A program made the position numbers and the translations under genes. A stretch of DNA of 64,000 bases. Source: Kitagawia praeruptora (taxonomy: Eukaryota > Streptophyta > Magnoliopsida > Apiales > Apiaceae). The stretch lies in contig CM075348.1 in the NCBI GenBank assembly GCA_037693485.1, forward strand, positions 3,968,001-4,032,000, given 5' to 3'. The notes beneath the pieces are model-generated. The model did no database searches, was not told the origin of the DNA, and was given only the letters and a program-made list of their open reading frames with translations. Each line of letters starts with the position of its first letter. Position 1 is the stretch's first letter. Positions 21,776-33,542 of the stretch are shown here, piece after piece.

Positions 21776-24062
21776 TCAGTTTACTATTATATAAATTCTG
21801 AAACATTAAAAGTTTGGTTGGTCGGTACCTATTGAATTTACCTAATTACCCTTGCACCCAATTAATATTAATATTAATAATCTATTATCAATTTCAATTT
21901 TTACTCAAATCAACAAAACAAAACCTTTTCTATTTCAACTAAAATACAATATCTTTTATATTTCATCTAACTAAAATTTCTCCTTATGAATCAGTTTCTT
22001 TCTTCAGGTTAAACACATTACCTTTTCTGTTTTTCAATTACATATCTATTAACTAATCAATTTCCTTTTTCAGATTAAACATATTATTTTTTCTACTTTT
22101 TCAATAACTAAATAATTTACTTTTTCAGATAAAATAGAATATCCTTTATATTTTATCTAACTAAAATTTCTCCTTTATGAATCAATTTCCTTTATTAGGT
22201 TAAACATATTACCGAAACATTAAAAGTTTGGTTGATCGGTACCTATTGAATTTACCTAATTACCCTTGCACCCAATTAATATTAATATTATTAATCTATT
22301 ATCAATTTCAATTTTTACTCAAATCAAATAAACAAAACCTTTTCTATTTCATCTAAAATACAATATTTTTTATATTTCATCTAACTAAAATTTCTCCTTA
22401 TGATTCAGTTTCTTTCTTCAGGTTAAACATATTACCTTTTCTTTTTTTCAATTACATATCTATTAACTAATCAATTTCCTTTTTCAGATTAAACATATTA
22501 TTTTTTTCTACTTTTTCAAGAACTAAATAATTTCCTTTTTCAGGTAAAATAGAATATCTTTAATATTTTATTTAACTAAAATTTCTCCTTTATGAATCAA
22601 TTTCCTTTATTAGGTTAAACATATTACCTTTTTAAATTTTCAATAATTAAATACTTTCCTTTTTCAAGTAAATTAGAATATCTTTTACACTTTATGTAAC
22701 TAAAATTATTCCTTTTTAAAAACAATACAAACAATTATATTTAATAAAATAACATAATTATATTATAATTACTACTCCCTCCGTCCCATTTATGTGAACC
22801 TGGGTGTTTCTATTTAATAAATAATAATAATATTATAATACTAATAATTGACCGATTACCTTTTCAGCTAAAATATATCATTTTTTCTATTTTTTCAAAT
22901 TAAATTCCCATTTTTTCAAGAAATCAAACTGTCAACATTAATTTCTCATTTTCTAAAAATTATGAACAATTTTATTTAATAAAATAACATAATTAAATTA
23001 TAATTATTATAAACTAATCAATTACCTTTTTCACATAAATCATATCATCTTCACGTTACCTTTCTATTTTCTCTATCTAAAATTTATTTTTTCCCAGTTA
23101 TATCACGGACGATTATATTTAATAAAATAAAATAATAATAATATAATATTATTATTTAATTGATTACCTTTTTCAGCTAAAACGTATTATATTTTTTATA
23201 TTTTCTAAATAAAATCCCTCTTTTAATAGAAATATCATCGGACACTATTAATTTATTCTTTTCTAAAAACATTATGCGCATTTGTATTTAGTAAAATAAC
23301 GTAATTAAATTATAATTACTATAAACTAAGAAATTGCCTTTTTCACCTAGAAAATATTACCTTTTTAATTTTCTCTAAGTAAATTCTCTATTTTTCTAAT
23401 CATATTACGGGCATTCTATTTAATATAATGAAGTAATAATTTTATGATTACTAATAATTAATCGATTACTCTTTTGAACTAAAATCTTTAAAATCCCTCT
23501 TTTAATAGAAATATCACAGATAAAATTAATTTCATCTTTTCTAAAAACAATACGAGCAATTGTATTCAGTAAAATAATGTAATTAAATTATAATTGCTAT
23601 AAACTAATCAATTACCATTTTCACATAAAACGTATTACCTTTTTAATTTCTTCTAACTAAATTCTCTATTTTTCTAATCATATCATGGACTTTCTATTTA
23701 ATAAAATGAAGTTATAATTTTATAATTACCAATAATTAATCGATTTATCTTTTTAACTAAAACGTATGATCTTTTCTATAATTTCTAACTAAAATCCCTC
23801 ATTTTCTTGATATATCACAGATAACATTTATATAATTATTATCATCTCATAAACAAATGTAAGCCTCCAAAATTTATGTTTTAAAAAAATTTATTTAAAT
23901 TAATGAAATTTTTTATTTAATAATAAAAAAACGTATAATTATTATCATATCATATAAAAATGTAAGCCACCAAAATTCATGTTTTAAAAAAATTAATTTA
24001 AATTAATTAATTTTTTTATATAATATTAAAAAAATCCGTGCATCGCACGAGTTTTAGGCTAG
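21776..24062 (+). mobile_element. Non-autonomous Helitron with internally repeated modules
   Basis: The 3' end shows the Helitron signature: a short hairpin (cgtgcatcgcacg, about 24038-24050) followed by gttttagg and CTAG at 24059-24062, next base T. The 5' side is a decayed version of the family start (actattatataaa, then ctgaaacattaaaagtttgg) seen intact at 24860. The interior has at least three copies of a module (about 21655, 21880 and 22295) and a repeated start-like segment at 22210. No Rep/helicase ORF. The 3' end is firm and the 5' end approximate. Confidence 0.7.
22772..22802. repeat. MITE-terminus-like fragment
   Basis: The sequence ctccctccgtcccatttatg is a well-known plant MITE terminal consensus (Stowaway/mariner type). 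Only one end is visible, so it is a fragment inside the Helitron. Confidence 0.5.
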
Positions 24063-24721
24063 TATAATTATATAATACCCGAAACATTAAAAATTTTGGT
24101 ACCTATTTTTTGGTACATGTTTTTTGGTATTTCGTGAATTTACTTATTTACCCTTCATTATAAAGAAAAATACATATGATATCTATACTATTAAAACACC
24201 CAAAATAAATAATAACATAATACAATTAAAGGTAATTAGTCGATTGTCTTTTTCACATTTACTTTTAGTTGAAGATATTACCTTTTATAAACACCTAAAA
24301 ACCTCAATCATATAATATTTTCCAATCAATTAATATCTAGCAATAATTAATATATACCCAGAAATATCACACCATATCATATAATCAGTAACAAAATATA
24401 ATAGAAATTCGTATTATGAATAGTGACCATTAAATTTTTAGAAAAATCAGAATCATTAGATCTAATTATTAAATATATTATATGATTAAATTAATTTACT
24501 AAAATTTCAAGTTTCAAATTTTATCAACGACATATTTATTTTAAATTTTATAATATAAGTTTTAAACCATGCATATCATTAATTAAATTTATATTCAATT
24601 ATTAAGATTAAAATTAAAATAAAATATTTTAAATAATGATTATATAAAAATATAATTGTAACATAAAATAAAATTTATTACATATCAACAAAAATCCGTG
24701 CATCTCACCGGTTATAGCTAG
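24063..24721 (+). mobile_element. Non-autonomous Helitron directly behind the previous one
   Basis: It begins immediately after the CTAG of the preceding element with a degenerate start (tataatacccgaaacattaa). It ends with a hairpin-like ccgtgcatctcaccggttatag and CTAG at 24718-24721, followed by T. About 660 bp, no coding capacity. Confidence 0.6.
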
Positions 24722-24859
24722 TAGGCAAAAATTTTTAAAATATAAATTCCTTAGTTGAAACTCGTTTTAAAATTTAACAAATTTTATATTTTTTAAAAAA
24801 TTAAGATGGTTCAAAATTTTACAACAAAGATAAGAGTCAAAATGTTTTTTCAAATAAAA

Positions 24860-26144
24860 TCTATTTATACTATTATATAAAAGCCGAAACATTAAAAGTT
24901 TGGTTGGTTGGTCGGTACGGTACCTGTTGATTTTACTTATTTACCCTTACTTAATTACAGATAAAATCCATCCTATTAACTAATTAATTTCCTTTTTTAG
25001 ATTAAACATATTACGTTTTCTATTTTTCACTGACTAATTAATTTCACTTTTCAGGTAAAACACAATATCTTTTAAATTGTATCTAACTAAAATTTCTCCT
25101 TTCATATAAACACTACGAGCAATTTTGTTTAATAAAATAACATAATTATATTATAATTACTATTAACTAATCAATTACACTTTTCAGCCAAAACATGTTA
25201 CCTTTTCTCTATTCTGTAACTAAAATATTTATTTTTCTAATTATATCACGGGCGGTTCTATTTAATAAATTAAATAATAATATTATAATACTAATAATAA
25301 TCGATTACCTTTTTCAGCTAAAAGGTATCATCTTTTCCATATTTCATAATTAAAATTCTTTTTTTCTAGAAATATCACGGGCAACATTAATTTCTCTCTA
25401 TCTAAAGACAATACGAGCAATTTAATTTAGTAAAATAACATAAATTAAATTACAATTACTATAAACTAATCAATTACATTTTTCACCTAAAACATGTCAT
25501 ATTTTTAATTTTCACATTACCTTTTCTATTTTTTCTAAATAAAATCTATCTTTTTTCAATTATATCACGAGCGGTTCTATTTAATAAAATAAATAACAAT
25601 ATTATAAAATTAATAATTAACCTATTAAGTTTTTCAGCTAAAATGTATCATCGTTTTAATATTTTCTAACTAAAAACCCTCTTTCTCTAAAAATATCACG
25701 GGCGACATTAATTTTTCCTTTTCTTAAAACATTACGAGCAATTTTATTTAGTAAATTAATATAATTGAATTATAATTACTATAAACTAATCAATTACCTT
25801 TTTCACCTAAAACATGTTTCCTTTTTCATTTTTTCTAACTAAAACCTCTCTTTTTCCAATTAAATCACGACATTCTATTTATTAAAATTAAATTATAATT
25901 TTACAAGTACTTATAATTAACCGATTACCTTTTTTAACTAAAATTTATCATCTTTTCAATATTTTCTAACTAAAATCCCTCTTTTCCTACAAATATCACG
26001 GTTAACATTTATATAATTATTATCTAATCATCTCTTTTAAAAATTTAAGCCTCCAAATTTCATATTTTAAAAAAAGAAATTCAAATTAATAAAAAAACAT
26101 ATAATATTAAAAGAGATCCGTGCATCGCACGGGTTTTAAGATAG
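24860..26144 (+). mobile_element. Non-autonomous Helitron
   Basis: A clear start at 24860 (TCTATTTATACTATTATA, then aaagccgaaacattaaaag). It ends in a perfect hairpin ccgtgcatcgcacgg (about 26118-26132) followed by gttttaagatag, where the canonical CTAG has mutated to ATAG. The interior is made of repeated AT-rich modules with cacgggc/cggttctattt motifs. About 1.3 kb, no ORF. Confidence 0.75.
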
Positions 26145-28562
26145 TTTAATATGTTGTTGGCGGGAATCGAACCTTAGACCTCTATGTATAACAACTTTTA
26201 TTATTGCTATATCTATTTGAGTTGATAATGTAACAGTTGTGAATAGGGGATAACCAAAAATAGGAAATAAACAAACTACAAATTTTACTACCTTACGCTT
26301 ATTATAAATTTTATGTTATAATTATTTTTATATAATCATTATTTAATATAATAAACAATTATATACATTATATAATATATTTATCTAAGATAATTATAAT
26401 CATAATTATGTAATTATATGTTATAATTATTTTTATATAATCATTATTTAAAATAATAAACAATTATATACCTTATATAATATATTTATCTAAGATAATT
26501 ATAATCATAATTATGTAATTATGTTTTTATTACGATCATATAATTATATAATATAAATATAACTTATCTAACTGTTCTTATTTATTATGGTCATTATTCT
26601 TTGCATGATTGAATATATGGTTTTAATATATTTTATTAATGTATATTGATTTTTAATTTATTTTATTAGTAATTGAAAGATGTTGTGTGATATTTTTAGA
26701 TATATATTAATGATTGCAAGATTAATTTTAAATTAAAAATTAACATGTTTTAATTATAAAAGAAATATTAATGATTGAAAGATATGGTAAGATTCATGTT
26801 TTTAGGTGTTTATTAATGGTTGAAAGATATGGTGCAATATTTTTGGATATGTATATTAATGATTGCATTATTAGTTTTAAAATAAAAGGTAACATGTTTT
26901 AATTAAATAGAGGGTAACATGTTTTAATTAGATAGAAATATTAATTATCGAAAGATATGGTATGATTTATGTTTTTAGTTGTTTATGCCCATATGCGGGA
27001 GTGTCTACCCTTTTTACCCACGGAGTGCGCATGCTGGGCATGCGTGGCTTGGGATACGCATCTGGGACATGTCACGCATCTCCCAGATGCGCATTGAACC
27101 TTATATTATGCAATTTATTTGAATTGAATATACCATTGTTGGAATTCGAACCTTAAATTTTTAGTAAAGTAATTTAATCATATTAAATTTTTAACCATTA
27201 GATCTATATTTTAGGAGTTTATAAAAGATAATTTCATCCATTAAAAGTAAATATCGTTTAATTAAAAAAGACAATCTGCTAATTATCATTAATTACATTG
27301 TTTTAATATTTATTTTAATAATTAGGATAACCGTGCTGAAAACTGAACCGACAAACTTTCAATGCCTGTGTGATGCATGAGTTTCTTTTATTATGTTATA
27401 ATAGATTTTATTTAATATTACAATTCAGTTTTTATATAATCATTATTTTAATAATTATTTCAATTTAATATAATTTAATATACTTATGTTTACACATTAT
27501 ACTAATGTTTTATTATTATGAATAATGTACACGGATTTCTAATATATTTAATTAATATTTGGAAAATATAATGTGATATTTTCGGCTATATATTAATAAT
27601 TTTAAGATTAGTTTTAAATAAAAAAGGTAACGTGTTTTAATTAGAAAGAAAATATTAATGATTGGAAAATATGGTACGATTGATATTTTTAGGTATTTAT
27701 TAATGGTTGAAAGATATGGTATGATTTGATATTTTTAATTTTAATTTATATAATTTGATATATTCATGTTTGATGATTATACTTATGTTTTTTTATTATA
27801 AACAATGTACATTGATTTTTAATATATTTTATTAGAAATTGAAATATATGGTGTGATATTTTTGGATATATATTAATGATTGCAAGATTAATTTTAAATT
27901 AAAAAGTAACGTGTTTTAATTAGAAAATAAATATTAATGATTGAAAGATATGGTATGATTCATATTTTTAGGTGTTTTAATGGTTGAAAGATATGGTGCA
28001 ATATTTTTGGAGATACGTATTAATGACTGCAATATTAGTTTTAAAATAAAAGGTAACGTGTTTTAATTAAATAGAAGGTAACATGTTTTAATTAGATAAA
28101 AATATTAATGTGCGAAAGATATGATATGATTTATGTTTTTAGTTGTTTATAAAGGGTAATATTTTATACTAAAAGGAAATCGAATCTTAGACTTCTCAAT
28201 ATAAAAGCTTTTAATATTGTTGTATCTAACGGTCATAATCTAACTGAGTTGAAGATCTAATGGTTATGAATAGCTTGGTTAACCAAACTACAAACTACAA
28301 AATATCTCTATTTTGCTTATAATTCTATAGTTTGATTTTTAATATATTTTATTAGAAATTGAAAGATATGGTGTGATATTTTTGGATATATATTAATGAT
28401 TGCAAGATTAATTTTAAATTAAAAAGTAATGTGTTTTAATTAGAAAATAAATATTAATGATTGAAAGATATGGTATGATTCATATTTTTAGGTGTTTATT
28501 AATGGTTGAATAATATGGTGCAATATTTTTGGAGATACATAAAGAAAAAAATAATAATAATA
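26145..28562. repeat. AT-rich tandem-like repeat array (Helitron-derived interior)
   Basis: A module containing ttgaaagatatggt, then gatatttttggatatatatt and aatgattgcaagatt recurs at about 26670, 26765, 27550, 27840, 27935, 28350 and 28450. It is interleaved with segments such as gggaatcgaaccttagacctc that recur in other Helitron tails of this window. No genes. A GC-rich island with hairpins sits inside at 26985-27095. Confidence 0.65.
27028..27091. other. GC-rich double hairpin in an AT-rich array
   Basis: Hairpin 1 is CGCATG-ctggg-CATGCG (27028-27044). Hairpin 2 has perfect 11-bp arms (cgcatctggga at 27057-27067, tcccagatgcg at 27081-27091) around a 13-base loop. The surrounding kilobases are over 75% AT. 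Hairpin 1 has the same 5-base-loop design as the twin hairpins at 1726-1778 but a different sequence. Confidence 0.7.
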
Positions 28563-29790
28563 AAAACATCAAGGGGATAAGCAACAAAAGAAGGCAGACC
28601 CCTCGGACTCTAACACATCAAAAGATAAAGAACACTGCATATCTACCTACTGGATAGGTACCATCATCTTGATAACATTAGATAATAAATGATAGTCACA
28701 TAAAATATTCAGATAAAATACAAAAACTTATACAATTATAAAACATCGACGTACAATTATATTAATATTAAAGGTAGTCACCATCTATATTATTATATTA
28801 ATATTAAAGCCGAAACATTAACTTACCCGAGGAAGCTGAAATCTTAAAGGTAGTCACTATCTATACTATTATATTAATATTAAAGCCGAAACATTGAAAA
28901 GTTTTAAAAATTTTGATTTTCGGATTATAATTACAAAAGCTATATACCTTTTAATTATAATGTTGATTTTATAATGAGTTTAATTTTAATAAATAATATA
29001 ATTTTATATTAAAATTATAATAAGCAAAAAGGAGTATAATTTGTAGTTGGTTACCTCATCTTTTTGGTTATTCCACAATAAAAAAAGAATTTAAAAAAAA
29101 CATCAAGGGGATAAACAACAAAAAAAGGCAGACCCCTCGGACTCTAACACATTAAAAGATAAAGAACACTGCATATCTATCTAGTGGATGTACCATAATC
29201 TTGATAACATTCGATAATAAATGATAGTCAAATAAAATATTCAGACAAAATACCAAAACTTATACAATTATAAAACATCGACTTACCGGAGGAAGCTGAA
29301 ATCTTAAAGGTACTCACTATAAAGCCGAAACATTAACTTACCTGAGTAAGCTGAAATCTTAAAGGTAGTCACCATCTATACTATTATATTAATATTAAAG
29401 CCGAAACATTGAAAAGTCTTAAAAATTCTGATTTTCGGATTATAATTATAAAAGCTATATACCTTTTAAATATAATGTTGATTTTATAATGAGTTTAATT
29501 TTAATAAATAATATAATTTTATATTAAATGAGTTTGGTCGGTCGGTACGGTACCTGTTGATTTTACTTATTTATTACTTAATTATAGATAAAATCCATAT
29601 TTGAAAAGGTATATAGTGTCTTTAATTATAATTAAAAGGATATTATATAGATTATTAATAATATATATAATTATATATTTTAATAATATATATTATAATT
29701 ATATATTATTAAAATATAATATATTTTATTAAATAAATTTTATAACCCATCCAAAGAAACTCGTGCTTCGCACGGGTTATAAGGTAATAA
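28563..29790 (+). mobile_element. Stacked Helitron starts and a duplicated 534-bp unit, ending in a Helitron 3' end
   Basis: Three copies of the Helitron start (TCTATAcTATTATATTAA, then aaagccgaaacatt) lie at 28784, 28860 and 29375. A unit beginning aaacatcaaggggata repeats at 28563 and 29097 (offset 534). The last start leads to a 3' hairpin cgtgcttcgcacg (29762-29774) and ttataaggta, a decayed CTAG, at about 29785. The nesting suggests repeated insertion or rolling-circle read-through. No ORF. Confidence 0.65.
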
Positions 29791-30172
29791 TTATAAGGAT
29801 CAATTATAAGAAAGTTTGTTGGAGTTATCATACCTTATGTCCTGAATCAGTAAAAACCTAATATTTTATAATAATGAGGGGGTTGAACTTGCTCTTAGTG
29901 AATGTCAATTATGTCATGCTGTGTCAGGCCTACATACATATACTTCATTCCTTTTGATTTAGGGTGGCATAAATTGACGTAGAACATCGCGCCACCATAC
30001 GAACATAATTGACATCACACGAAATTTGACACGACACGAATTTGAAATGAAGAAGTATAATTTAAGTCGAGTATTTTGAGTTTTGGGTTAGGATCAAAAT
30101 GGGGTAAAAATTTATTGAAAATATTTGAGACAGTTTTGGATTGATCCAAAATATTTGAATTCAACTGGAAAA

Positions 30173-30210
<38 letters not shown>

Positions 30211-30744
30211 TATATATAACATATATATATATATATATATAATTTCATAATTATATACATATGTTATATCTTAATACTATTTAAATTATTTATATATCAT
30301 ATAATAAAATTACTATTTAACATTTAATATTTTATTAATAAAAATTAATTTATATTAAAAAATTAATTTTTTTCGGGTAAATATGAATCATTTTTAGATT
30401 GAACAGATATTAATAAGTCGGGTTTGGATTAAATTTTTTATTTTATTTCAAATGCGAATCAAATTCAAATAAATCTTATAAAACAAACCCGACACAAAGT
30501 CAATCTATTACCAACAATGCTACCCCTCTAATTGGGATCCATGCTTTCTTTCCGTGCTACCAGGCTTTCACTCATTAGTCATCATGAATTCATGATCGCT
30601 TCATGTTAGTCGTATCGAGAAAAATCAATTAAACTCTTCTAATTCTGAAATGGGTCCCGGTTTGCACCAGACCTGTTACACAACATACGGCTCCCTCGGT
30701 GTTGGATCAATCATCCAACGCTCCTGATTAAAAAATTTTTTTTA
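29791..30744. other. AT-rich sequence, no gene recognised
   Basis: It contains a (TA)n microsatellite at about 30176-30241 and retroelement-like fragments rich in gacacgaca near 30000. No coding sequence is visible. Confidence 0.6.
30176..30241. repeat. (TA)n microsatellite
   Basis: Interrupted run of ta dinucleotides. Confidence 0.95.
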
Positions 30745-30964
30745 CCGTACTGCAACAAGTTTCCGCGGTACGGGGCAATTACCAAAATACCCCTGCTCCC
30801 GTACCGCAACAAGTTCCCGCGGTACGTATTTTTAAATTTAATTCCTTTCGATCATTTAAAATATTTTTTAATTTCATTTAAAATTATTTTAAATAGTGGC
30901 ATGTACAGTAGATTTTTGATGTGAAACAGAGGGCATTTTGGTATTATGCCCGTACCGCGGAAAC
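30745..30964. repeat. CCGTACCGC hairpin repeats
   Basis: Two hairpins with arms CCGTACYGC and GCGGTACGG around an aacaagtt-type loop lie at 30745-30773 and 30799-30826. A third, opposite-facing copy (ccgtaccgcggaaac) lies at 30950-30964. The first and third copies make an inverted pair spanning about 200 bp, suggestive of a small foldback element. Boundaries and family unknown. Confidence 0.55.
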
Positions 30965-33542
30965 TGGGGAATTCTAAAATAATTCTTTTCTAAAATCAAT
31001 TTTCGATATCACAATTTCGATAACCAAATCAAACAGATATTTTGAAACATAATATAAAAAAAACAGATTTTATAATATAATTGAGCAACGAAAAGTCACT
31101 TACCTCAAATGCGACACTAAATACCAAAACTTAATACGAACCGGTCCTATAACATAATTAACAAACACAAAATTATTAATCATTTTTCGATACATAATTT
31201 ATGCTGTAACAATAATCAGGTACTCATTTTAAATCACATGACAACAAACAAAACAGACGAAAAATAGAATCATAATCACTATATTAAGCAAAACAAATTG
31301 GGCCTTAATGCTCATGTACGGATAGCCAGAATACATAATATTGTTTATAATCAGAGAGCATGCATGGAGACTTGACATAGTAAGGTGATGCCTGATGGTG
31401 CTATAACTATAAAGCTACTGCATGCATATATGATACAAAATCATATAACACTTAGATGTACACAATACTTAATAAAATGTAACTAATTACAAAATAAATT
31501 TATTAATCAAGCATGGTAGAATTTAATTATGATGCTCCTAAAACATTATTACTATACCATTAACTTGACAAAAATTGCTGACCAATTAATAATTAACAAT
31601 ACAAGCATATCACGACATAAAAGAATTATACCACAATTTATATTTTGAAAACCAGGAACATCAAATTTCCATTTGCCTTGTGCTTATATAATGAACTAGA
31701 CTAAACTCTAAAGACTATCATGACACCAAGTCAGATCTACTGTACCGAAATAAATACTTTATTGATTTGATTACTGAGTAAAATAGACGAACATAAAGAC
31801 AAATATAGTATTGATACAATTCGTATAAACATGTTGCATATAACAAATAAGAAGATCGAAAAAAAAAACGAATTCTCAAAACTGGAAAGAAGAGAGAACA
31901 TACCCGCGAGTTCGTTAAAGTTGTACGGCTTTTTACGTTATTCTATTGGCTCTTTATATAGGGAGTCTAACCCTAAATTTACTTTAAGGCAATTCTAAAA
32001 TTTACTACGACCTCTCCAAATAAATACCTAAATTAACAATATTCTAATTCACATAAATATCTTAAATTAAATGATACTAATTTTCTAAAATCTTTTCACA
32101 CTTCTTTCCAATAATAACGAATCTTTATTCTAAATAACTTGTACAAAAAGTATTCTAGAATTTTATAAATAAAATAAATCTAAAAAAAAAATTACTTAAC
32201 ATCTAATATATAATAATAAATAAATAAAATATAAACGGGGTTTTACACTGACTTGCTATAAGCATATACGCTAGGATGTAAGAAGCAATGTCAAATAATC
32301 TTTGGCCTGATGTTCTTTCTGGAAAACACAGGACAGGTCCTCTTGTTTCCGTAGTTTAAACTTTCAGTATTAGTGTTGCAAATTGAATTTCTCGACTCCT
32401 ATAACCTGGTGGCATTCCATGGTTTCTTAATAGTAATTTGTGTGTCAATTGTTCTAGTTATTGTTGTAATTTAGGTCTTCATTCAGACAGCAGCTTGGAA
32501 GCTGAATGAGTAGTCCTTGTTTAAATATCAGCAATTCTTAAGTGGATCTAAAGTTTCTTACTGTCTGGTTTAGGTCTGCAGTTTGTCTCAAATCCAAGTG
32601 CTCCCTCCAAATTTATTTAAGCTAGCCAAAGATTGGTGAGTAGTACAATCATTTCTTTTACTTGTACCACAAAATAAATGCAGACTCACTAGCTATCCGG
32701 CAGGAAAGACTGGAAATAGTGCGATTATTAAGCTATGACATACAAGATACCATTTGTCTTTGTGCATATAGATTTGTTCAATGAGGAGCCATTTCTAAGA
32801 AATATGCCGAGGTACTAGTGTTATTTTGTTACCATATGCACGTTTCCTTAAAACCTTTGGTTGAAGGTATCAGTTTATCCTTCTCAAAGTTCATAGGAAA
32901 CAAATCTTATTGCTAATTTTACATTCTATATTACCTAGGAGGGGTTGAGATATAAAGGAGAGATCTGCCAAGTGCTAACTGGACAATGGAGACCTAACCT
33001 TGAAGGTGCAGTAGCTTTAAAGCCTTGCTATGAGGGAGGCTGTAATGATAGTGAGTCACTTTAGATCTTCTTGGCGATTATTAACAAGATTATTGTTAAT
33101 GGCCGTTTCTTGGTTAAGATTTTACTTGGAGAAGAAGAGATCATTAGCAATTAAAACACTTTAAATTATGGATGACACCAGTGATTAATACATTTTTATA
33201 TCTTTTGCCTGCAATCTAGGAAGTAGGAAGATATTGACATTCGAAAAATTATATTCATTGACAATTTTACATACATGTTTCACATAATCTGCACTCTATA
33301 CTGCATTTCTCATAATAATATAAGGCAACTCAGGGAAGGGTAGGTGTGCAAATCATCTAGCTAGAACTTACATTTACATAGTAATACAGTAAATAATACA
33401 TTTATATATCTTCTTCCTGCAAGCTAAGAAGATATTGACATTCGGAAAAGTACTACAACTTTGAAATGTAAAAATAAATATATGATACTACAACACTTGC
33501 ATGAACAAAATTCCCAGCCTTCAGTTTTACAGGCATAATTTG
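30965..33542. other. Intergenic region downstream of the AUX/IAA gene
   Basis: AT-rich up to about 32240, with a TATA-like minus-strand signal (ccctatataaagag, about 31952-31965). From about 32780, plus-strand segments look exon-like: 32773-32813 reads DLFNEEPFLRNMPR, and 32939-33050 reads EGLRYKGEICQVLTGQW before a stop. Each is bordered by ag/gt. I do not recognise the protein; it may be a decayed gene. Confidence 0.35.

Noticed and set aside
21655..23860. Regularly repeated AT-rich modules as a CRISPR-like or satellite array
   Set aside because: Repeat units are long, diverged and of uneven spacing, within Helitron boundaries in plant DNA.
31950..31970. Minus-strand TATA-like sequence as a gene promoter
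   Set aside because: No coding sequence or exon follows it on the minus strand.
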